Source: Nannochloropsis salina CCMP1776
Lineage: Eukaryota > Sar > Eustigmatophyceae > Eustigmatales > Monodopsidaceae
Reading direction: 5' to 3'
Length of the DNA: 64,000 nt
Assembly: GCA_004565275.1 (NCBI GenBank)
Contig: SDOX01000005.1
Location: 842,765-906,764, forward strand
Every line of letters begins with the position of its first letter. Positions within the stretch are counted from its first letter, which is position 1. Made by a program: the position numbers and the translations under genes. Under the pieces are notes generated by a model. It did no database searches, was not told where the DNA came from, and saw nothing but the letters and a program-made list of their open reading frames with translations. Below, one piece after another: positions 58,201-64,000 of this stretch.

Positions 58201-58271
58201 GAGTCAGAAGCCGGAAGCGGGCGTTGACGCTTACGTTGAGAAGTACACCCTAGTAAGCCGTCAACAGCCAT
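55228..58271 (-). CDS. Large helical protein of unknown function
   Basis: The model is complement(55228..57684, 57798..58271), 976 residues; a GTAAGA donor and CCCTAG acceptor join in phase 0. The N-terminal 100 residues are polar and Ser/Thr-rich with a basic patch (GCTSQRKRQRPLP) that may be a nuclear signal. Then come KLISTMFKELDVLLRAESVN and VKQYIEDAIELVRSTLARGN, helical repeats with Trp/Leu spacing reminiscent of HEAT- or TPR-like scaffolds. An acidic block (DEDDDDHDIYDSEEEETE) separates it from a second helical half with HQHEYRRVVTSDFILRVWTF and LILPHLRSRTQLELLARRT. I cannot assign a family; transcription-factor or nuclear-complex scaffolds are possible. Convergent with the RING gene. 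Confidence 0.7.
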
Positions 58272-59450
58272 TCTATTGAGAAATTGATGGGTGGTAGTGC
58301 GTCAAATTGATCAAACAGGTGCAGGCAGCCGGCGACTTGCAAGCCTTCTGTTCGCAACTTCCGTCGGTCGCGGCTGGAGAGGAGTCTTTTAGAGTCCAAA
58401 ATAGATCACTGAGTCCTGCGGGAGTATAAAGAGGGTAAGATACATGCAACATATTGTAAGTTTTGTTTAAATTTGAATGTTGGCGTCTCAAGAGCGCAAA
58501 AAGGTTGAAATTTTAACGCGGGGCGTTCATCATGTTATCCGCGTTTCAGAAGCAAGGGAGACGTCACTCCGCCAGCAGGCGAAGTCCGTCCGCTGTCTCG
58601 GAATTTGCCTCCTGGGCCCTGCCGGCCCGGGCTTGGAGGAGAGCTCGTGATCCCGGAGGTCTACACGGTGGAACGCGTCTAACTTTCACGCGGCGCACAC
58701 AGTCATGAGTTATAGATAAGAGATATGTACACGTAATGCGGATTGAAAAAACGCTGGCACTGAGTCGCAGAGATCCGAACTATCCGGTTTTTGCCAGGGA
58801 ACGCCACCGCACGGCCCGCCACCGTCACATGCCAGCTGGCGGTCCAGCGAGCCTTCTGGGTTTCGCTGCTCTTCACCCACCACATTTGCATTTTGGGTGA
58901 TTGGAGAAAAAGAGAGGTACGTAAATAAAAACAATACGGGGCGAAAACGATTCATGACCATGCAGACAACAAATTCACCGTTGCACACACACGGCATCCT
59001 GAATGGAGGAATAGACAGCAAATGGACATCACGTGGCGGTCCCTGTCAGTGTCTCATATGTTGCGATGGGCAGAGAAGGAAAAACGAAATTCAGGAGATA
59101 ATATGGATGAAATTGGTTTGGTCTTTTAATATGTATCCTCCTTCGTACATTTACATTTCCCAGCCTTCTTTTTGTTTGTATTGTCTTGGCATGGTAGCTT
59201 AAAACCGGTTGGCCCGAAAGAAGGAACAAAAAAGTCAAAGAGAGCTATTCACTTCGTTGTTGCCAGGTGTAGCCATATTGCCAGGTTGTCTTTATCGTTG
59301 GGTTTATACGGGGACATACCACCTGCGAACCTGGTTGTCAAAAAGTTTGTTTGCTCAGAGAAATGTTTTCCGGAACATAGGGGGAGCCGAACGAAAAATA
59401 CGATAAGTCCGCTGTCTCTCCAGAAGATACCAAAATTTAAACGTCATAAT
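58272..59450. other. Intergenic region with GC-rich island
   Basis: About 1.2 kb. The GC-rich island at 58555-58690 lies just upstream of the large helical gene, consistent with its promoter. A 54-codon plus-strand frame at about 58737-58901 (RRDPNYPVFARERHRTARHR) lies opposite a longer minus-strand frame; neither has known homology. Confidence 0.3.
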
Positions 59451-59815
59451 CTATCCCTTTATCTTTCCGTTCGACCTCTTGATTGACTTCATGCAGTGAG
59501 ATGCCCTGCGGTGCCCGATATATTCTTTTAGGACCTTGCTATCTATTTTAATCGTGATCCTCAGCGAGAGGTAATAACTTCCAGCATGACTCCACGCTCT
59601 CTGGTGTCAGTTTCTTCCCACGCTCCGATATGCAGACATCAAGCTACTCGTTAGATACTTTAAGAAAATATAACATCTCACCGCATGGCAAATCCGTCCC
59701 TGGGTGACGCCATTAAAAGTCAAGAAGCCCGAAGCTCCTGGAAAAAACAAACACGGCCCACCTGGTCGCGCGATGTAAATAGGTGAAGCACCGGGACACT
59801 CAAAGTGACTACTTG
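59451..59815 (-). CDS. Last two exons of an unrecognised gene
   Basis: Two coding-like blocks on the minus strand join in phase 0. The inner exon (59682..59815) begins after TTCTGAG and reads SSHFECPGASPIYIARPGGP, then ASGFLTFNGVTQGRICHA, ending at a GCG|GTGAGA donor. The last exon (59451..59600) follows ACTGACACCAG and reads RAWSHAGSYYLSLRITIKID, then KEYIGHRRASHC to a stop. An alternative acceptor (TTTTTTCCAG at about 59741-59750) would shorten the inner exon. Earlier exons should lie at 59830-60130 but I could not place them. No family recognised. Confidence 0.35.
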
Positions 59816-60277
59816 CTCAGAACGGGCCGTTCCGTACACATGTCTTGAGCAACACAAGTTAGGTTCAAAGCTTTTCCCTGCCATGCACTTGTCGGCAATG
59901 TTGTCTATGCAGAATTTCCTCCATCCTTAGCCAGCTACAAAGAAACAAAGAGACATATAACGGTACAACATTAGCATTGTTACCGCCGACGCAATTTATT
60001 TCCGCTATCAATTCTTCGTCACCACGTGCTCCTTGTTGCTTTTTGTGAGTCCCCCTTCCTCGTTAAGCCGATCTGTGAGATTTCTTTCGCTCTCTACGCA
60101 CGCCTCCAGAATCAAGAGTTCAAGAATGGCTATCAGGTATGCGCGTGATGCCTGACATGGAAGAACACCTCGCGGACGTAAAACTGGAAGACTGTGATGA
60201 GTTGCGAAAGGCTGACAAGGTCTCTTTCACTCCCCTTGTCTTCGTGGGGGGCCCTCTTGCTGCATCGTTTCTAAAAT

Positions 60278-61197
60278 TCAAATACGCTCAGCGGTGGGGG
60301 TGGGGGCAACGTGATAACCGAAGCCAGCAAGTACATTATTCACCGCGCTTAGCTCAGATTCAGCTTTGCGCTCAGCCAGGGCTTTCGCAGCAGTGCCAGC
60401 CTTCTTCTGCTGGTAATAGGCCTCAGCCTTGATCTTTCGCTTCGCCTCCAAGCGCGCGACCAAGTCACGATGACCCCATCCCACCTCGTGCGCTAGCCGA
60501 CTCAGTGTGCAGAAGCGACGTCCAGGTTTCAGACGAAGGATTTTGAGGGCTTGTGGCACCACCACTCGCTTTTTGGTATCATAAGGCGCGGGAATGCCCT
60601 CGAAAGTCTGTTTGCATGAAAGATTTACTTGAGTCACTACGGATTCAAAAATCCAATTTCTATTTCTGTATTACGCTCAGGCACAACGAAGAAACGTGCT
60701 GGAAGGGCTTTGGTGCTTCACTTTCATTTCAAGCCATTTCTCGACTGACGCCCTTCAGGCGACGAGGTCCTGCAAAACCCCCGCGCATCCTCTCTCCCCT
60801 CCATCCAACTATAAACTAGGTAATATGTCTAAGGGAGTGGAATATTTTCACATCTCCACGATGCACCCGGCCGAAGTGTACGCACCGTGAGTCTTGCGAG
60901 AGCCTGAGCACCACGGAAAGTCTTGTGGGGCAACATCCCGCGAATTGTGCGCCAAAGGATGCGAGACGGAGCCCGATAGTGGAAGGGGCCGCGCTTGGGA
61001 TTTGTATTCGTGCGCTTGCGCAGAAATTGCATGTATCGGGTGTGGTTACGCACAAGACCCCCTGAGATCATGAGCTCCTCACATCGTACTACCACAACTT
61101 TCTGACCCGAAAGCAATTCCTTGGCCACAATTGAAGATAACCGACCAAGCAAATGTCCACGGCCATCAATGATCACCTCTTTCGAATCGAAGGTCAT
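60278..61197 (-). CDS. RPL13A: 60S ribosomal protein L13a (uL13), two exons
   Basis: Large-subunit ribosomal protein. The model is complement(60278..60607, 60886..61197), 213 residues against about 203 in animals. Exon 1: [38 protein letters not shown], then [20 protein letters not shown] and [19 protein letters not shown]. The intron (GTGCGT donor, AAACAG acceptor) joins in phase 0 to [40 protein letters not shown] and a Lys/Ala-rich C-terminal helix. The intron of 278 bases is long for this window. It is divergent from PSMG4. Confidence 0.96.
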
Positions 61198-62032
61198 CCT
61201 GGAATAAACAGTGTGAAGAGAAGTGGCTGATCAGTCTGGGATTTGATGGGATACAAACATGAAGAAAGCTTTGGAGTAGCGGCGGGGATGGATGACACGA
61301 TCCAAACAACCCCCCCTCCCCCCAATATCTACTTTCCGCAAGCATTCAACGTGTGAGATCTATGTATTTCAAGCTGGGATGCGCAAGAGCTCGGGAACGA
61401 TACGCGTTTGCTTGTTGCTCTGTCCATCCACACGAGCCTCCCTCGCCTCGCCATCGCTCGACCACCCACTGCCGCTCGCGCCCGTACTCTCTCCAATTAC
61501 GGCTTCCGCCCCTCGAAATACCGCCCCTGACCTGCCAAATTGCTTTCCGCCTTTGCACACGTCCAAAAAATCCACGGCATTTTTCATCACATCACAGCTT
61601 TTCTGGGCGACGGCATCACAAGTGTTAATTTCGCGTACTTGTCCTCACTCCCACCACAATCAGTCCCCCGGCCTTCATATCCTGAGGGATAAACGACGAG
61701 TAGTACGTGTCCATGCCCGGCTTCTCATCTCATGTTTACCCGGCACCGAAACCCCTGCCAAGCACGTATACTTACTCCTAGCCAATGTGTGTGACTTTAC
61801 GCTTTACTTATTTGAATGTTTCGATGTAGTGTGTTGGTTTGATTTGTGTGTGGCTTATCGGCCCCGCTTCAGCGAGCATCCCTCGTGTGAATCTCGCCAA
61901 AACCAAGTTTCGTATGCTTATCAAGATCTTTGGCTGAAGAATAGCTTTTTTTCTGGAGGATCCAGTTAATGGGTCTTACGCGGTTTCCTCCACTATCAAT
62001 TCACAGCATCACCTCATAAGGATCTTCAAAGC
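61198..62032. promoter_or_regulatory. Divergent intergenic region (RPL13A / PSMG4)
   Basis: About 830 bases holding both promoters. A pyrimidine-rich, C-rich block at 61310-61560 flanks the RPL13A side. Frames on both strands (plus 61292-61969) have no recognisable homology; part could be a 5' exon or leader of PSMG4. Confidence 0.35.
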
Positions 62033-62386
62033 ATGCAACTATACACGGAGACAGAGCAAAGAGAAGATCTTGATTCAGTCATTGTTATGCATGTGTTGAT
62101 AGGAAATGGATGTTGTTTCATTTGGTTTGGAGAGAAGAGCAACGTCCCGCTTATGGGCTCTTTGTGTGTAGCAACCCTGACTCCGTACGATGCGCTCCCT
62201 GTCACATCTACTCTGCTGCGTGACGCGCCAGACAATGATCAGGCTCAATCCATGGCCATCCGGCTTGCGAGTCGGACAGGGCAGCAGATATTTGTCAGCT
62301 CCAGCCTACCCGTATCGGATGGACATCAGTCTGCACTCGCAGCTCTGGAAAAGCGCGTGCTTGAGATATTGAGTGAAGCCCATTGA
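62033..62386 (+). CDS. PSMG4: Proteasome assembly chaperone 4
   Basis: PAC4/PSMG4-type chaperone that pairs with PSMG3 to assemble the 20S proteasome alpha ring. It has 117 residues, close to the human 123. Family pattern: VIVMHVLIGNGCCFIWFGE (strand with Trp-x-Gly), MGSLCVATLTPYDALPVTST (the P-V-S/T-T-x-L block), LASRTGQQIFVSSSLPVSD (R-x-x-R-T-x-x-Q-V/I-F-V-S) and a C-terminal helix ALAALEKRVLEIL. The chosen ATG at 62033 gives a slightly acidic N-terminus; an upstream exon is possible. Confidence 0.85.
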   Translation: MQLYTETEQREDLDSVIVMHVLIGNGCCFIWFGEKSNVPLMGSLCVATLTPYDALPVTSTLLRDAPDNDQAQSMAIRLASRTGQQIFVSSSLPVSDGHQSALAALEKRVLEILSEAH

Positions 62387-63812
62387 CTACATGAGGTAAC
62401 ATGCTAACATGCAAATTCGCATGTCGCTATCCCCTTTTGCTTTTTCCTCATACCACTGTCTACCAGGCTTCGCATCAACTGAGAAGATGGCCGAGAAATC
62501 TGCCAATCTTGACCCGGGTTATTTTGTATTACTTATTTTATCAAGTTTCTTCTCCTCTCGGCCACTTAGATTCCGCCCTGGATCTACAACCCACCTTTAA
62601 ACCTTAAATTGTTTTCGTCATGCCCTCACATCAGAACGAGACGCTGTCAGCAACCGCAGTTTGTAACTTTTGGTTCCTGAGTATCGTTCCGAGGTCAGAA
62701 GTCGGAAGCCGTGTAGGAGTACAGCATGAGGACCACGAAGAGCTCAAGAGCCGTCAGCGAGTTTGCGTTTTGCACTCAACTCAATGTCTTATAGCTCAAT
62801 GGGAAAAGCCGATGCAGTTCCCGCGCCTTAAAGACCGCGCCACCAAAGCGAAGTTATCGTCCAGTACACCCACAGAAATGAATTTGTCAGAAGTCACTAC
62901 AATCTTCAGTGACCCCACCTTTTGACGTCGCAAGGCCATATGTACACCCTGAGCTGACCTCTCAGCATACACTGCGCTCACCCGTGCATTTTCAATCATT
63001 TTGTGGGACGAATCGCACCCTTGCATCTCCCCTCGGAGATTGCACGCCTCAGCTCCTGCCTCGGTCGCGCCTGGCAACTCAGCACCACAAAAGCCACTTA
63101 CTTATTGCATGAAAAGCCCTGCTTGTTTGCCTGTGACCACCGTGCTCTCACCGCCACTTCCAGGAAAAAATGCTCTAGAACGCTGCCAGGGTGTCCGCCT
63201 CTCACACATTTGAAGACAGGTTCACGAGTTGCGAGACTGAAGATAAATCTCTCACAAGTGCTGGCGGTGTTCGAGCGGCTACGCACTTTTGACCGCAGCC
63301 CTAGCTTATAATACGGTTTGCAGAGGTGGCGCCTTGAATGCATCAACCTTTTGAAGTGAGCTATAATTTTTACCGCTGCGTGATCGACGCCCATGGTACT
63401 CAAGGTGACTGGTGGAATATAACTCAAAAGTCAAAAACTAAGCAAACAAGAACGAACCAGTTTGAGCATTTCTCAATTGAACCGATGTATTAGCTTGTTT
63501 AGTAATTTTATACCCCTTCAGAATTGAAAGAATCTTTGGTCATTCACATGTTATCAGGCATGTCACACTTGTTCAAATGTTATTTGCAAAAGAGGAATGG
63601 TCCTCGCGAAAGGTGAATTATATTTCCACAAGCTGGTCACGCAAAGTGGATTCGAAAAAGGTCAAGCACAGAGCTTACGTTTTCCCAGTATAAGTCGTAT
63701 GCTATGTTTCCCTCCATCATCAAATCTTCATGCACAGCATCATTTCGGTTAACCTGAGGTATTTCTTCGAAAACCACTCTGGTCCCGGTATGGTGGTATG
63801 AAACATCATGTC
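62387..63812. other. Intergenic region with unresolved minus-strand frames
   Basis: About 1.4 kb. Minus-strand frames at 63098-63427 (VDHAAVKIIAHFKRLMHSRR) and 62796-63077 (KIVVTSDKFISVGVLDDNF) follow each other, and a GTGAGC lies within the second, so a spliced gene is conceivable, but the plus strand is also open at 62620-62925 and 63003-63311. No family was recognised. The sequence right of 63430 is AT-rich and probably the 3' region of the CDGSH gene. Confidence 0.3.
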
Positions 63813-63921
63813 TTATTTCGATGGCTTCGGATTTGAGATAATGAGAGGCCCAACATTGTCTCCCGTGGCCTCATTATGCTTCATGTGCGCGCCATCGCAC
63901 AATGGGAATGTCCCGCTTTGC
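63813..63921 (-). CDS. CDGSH iron-sulfur domain protein, terminal exon (5' part outside window)
   Basis: After a GAAAACAG acceptor the minus strand encodes [20 protein letters not shown], then [15 protein letters not shown] and a stop. This is the second half of a CDGSH (mitoNEET/CISD) domain: C-D-G-A-H carries the last Cys and the His that bind a 2Fe-2S cluster, and [10 protein letters not shown] is the family's closing strand. The first part, with the C-x-C pair, must be in an upstream exon beyond 64000. CISD1/2-type proteins sit in the mitochondrial outer membrane or endoplasmic reticulum and act in iron and redox homeostasis. Confidence 0.85.
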
Positions 63922-64000
63922 CTGTTTTCACATTTTAAATTCACCGCATACACACGTGAATGATAACATCGAATATATTATTTCGACGTCTACTCGTCCA

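Noticed and set aside
59685-59786. Plus-strand sORF MANPSLGDAIKSQEARSSWK
   Set aside because: It is antisense to the better-supported minus-strand exon with strong acceptor and donor sites.
60139-60432. Plus-strand 97-codon frame beginning MRVMPDMEEHLADVKLEDCD
   Set aside because: It runs antisense into the RPL13A last exon; only its left half looks coding and no splice partner was found.
61292-61969. 225-codon plus-strand frame upstream of PSMG4
   Set aside because: C-rich, Pro/Ser/His-rich composition typical of noncoding pyrimidine-rich promoter DNA; no motif.

Overview
The window is nuclear DNA from a eukaryote, most likely a photosynthetic stramenopile (heterokont) alga; a eustigmatophyte-like alga is my best guess, but I cannot fix the species. 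Three observations support this. Genes are monocistronic, on both strands, and carry zero to five short GT-AG introns. The content is eukaryotic core machinery: Pol III RPC2, ELP3, SAS10/UTP3, prefoldin 2, AP-4 sigma, RPL13A, PSMG4 and cystinosin. At least three proteins begin with a signal peptide followed by Phe (S-FCP, G-FIF, A-FLV), the bipartite plastid pre-sequence of heterokont algae, and one of them has an ABA4 (carotenoid-related) domain.

Layout. 1-120: C-terminal tail of a plus-strand gene. 0.9-7.2 kb: minus-strand genes for glucose-6-phosphate isomerase, malate synthase and a new 52-residue membrane protein. 8.1-9.3 kb: decayed peroxiredoxin Q/Dot5-like gene. 10.1-18.8 kb: a HIS4-type HisI-HisE fusion, a RAD18-like ligase, a GH36 alpha-galactosidase and an ITPase with a plastid-type leader. 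19.3-25.9 kb: a small mitochondrial-type membrane protein, weak candidate genes, a plastid-type unknown and cystinosin. 25.9-33.5 kb: RPC2, AP-4 sigma and a TMEM184/OST-alpha protein. 35.5-39.5 kb: an ABA4 fusion divergent from ELP3. 39.5-42.2 kb: AT-rich with few genes. 42.5-54.5 kb: SAS10, IMPDH, an MscS channel, prefoldin 2 and a SIP5-type RING protein. 55.2-64 kb: a large unknown helical protein, an unrecognised multi-exon gene, RPL13A, PSMG4 and, at the right edge, the last exon of a CDGSH iron-sulfur (mitoNEET-type) gene.

These are independent housekeeping genes with no operon-like cooperation. Pathway themes are central carbon metabolism (GPI, glyoxylate cycle), histidine and guanine nucleotide synthesis, nucleotide-pool sanitation, RNA and ribosome production (RPC2, SAS10, RPL13A, ELP3), protein folding and proteasome assembly, and membrane traffic and transport. 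Exon-intron models come from reading splice sites by eye, checking that phases agree and comparing with remembered family sequences; no search or transcript data were used. I saw no tRNA, rRNA, CRISPR or intact mobile element.
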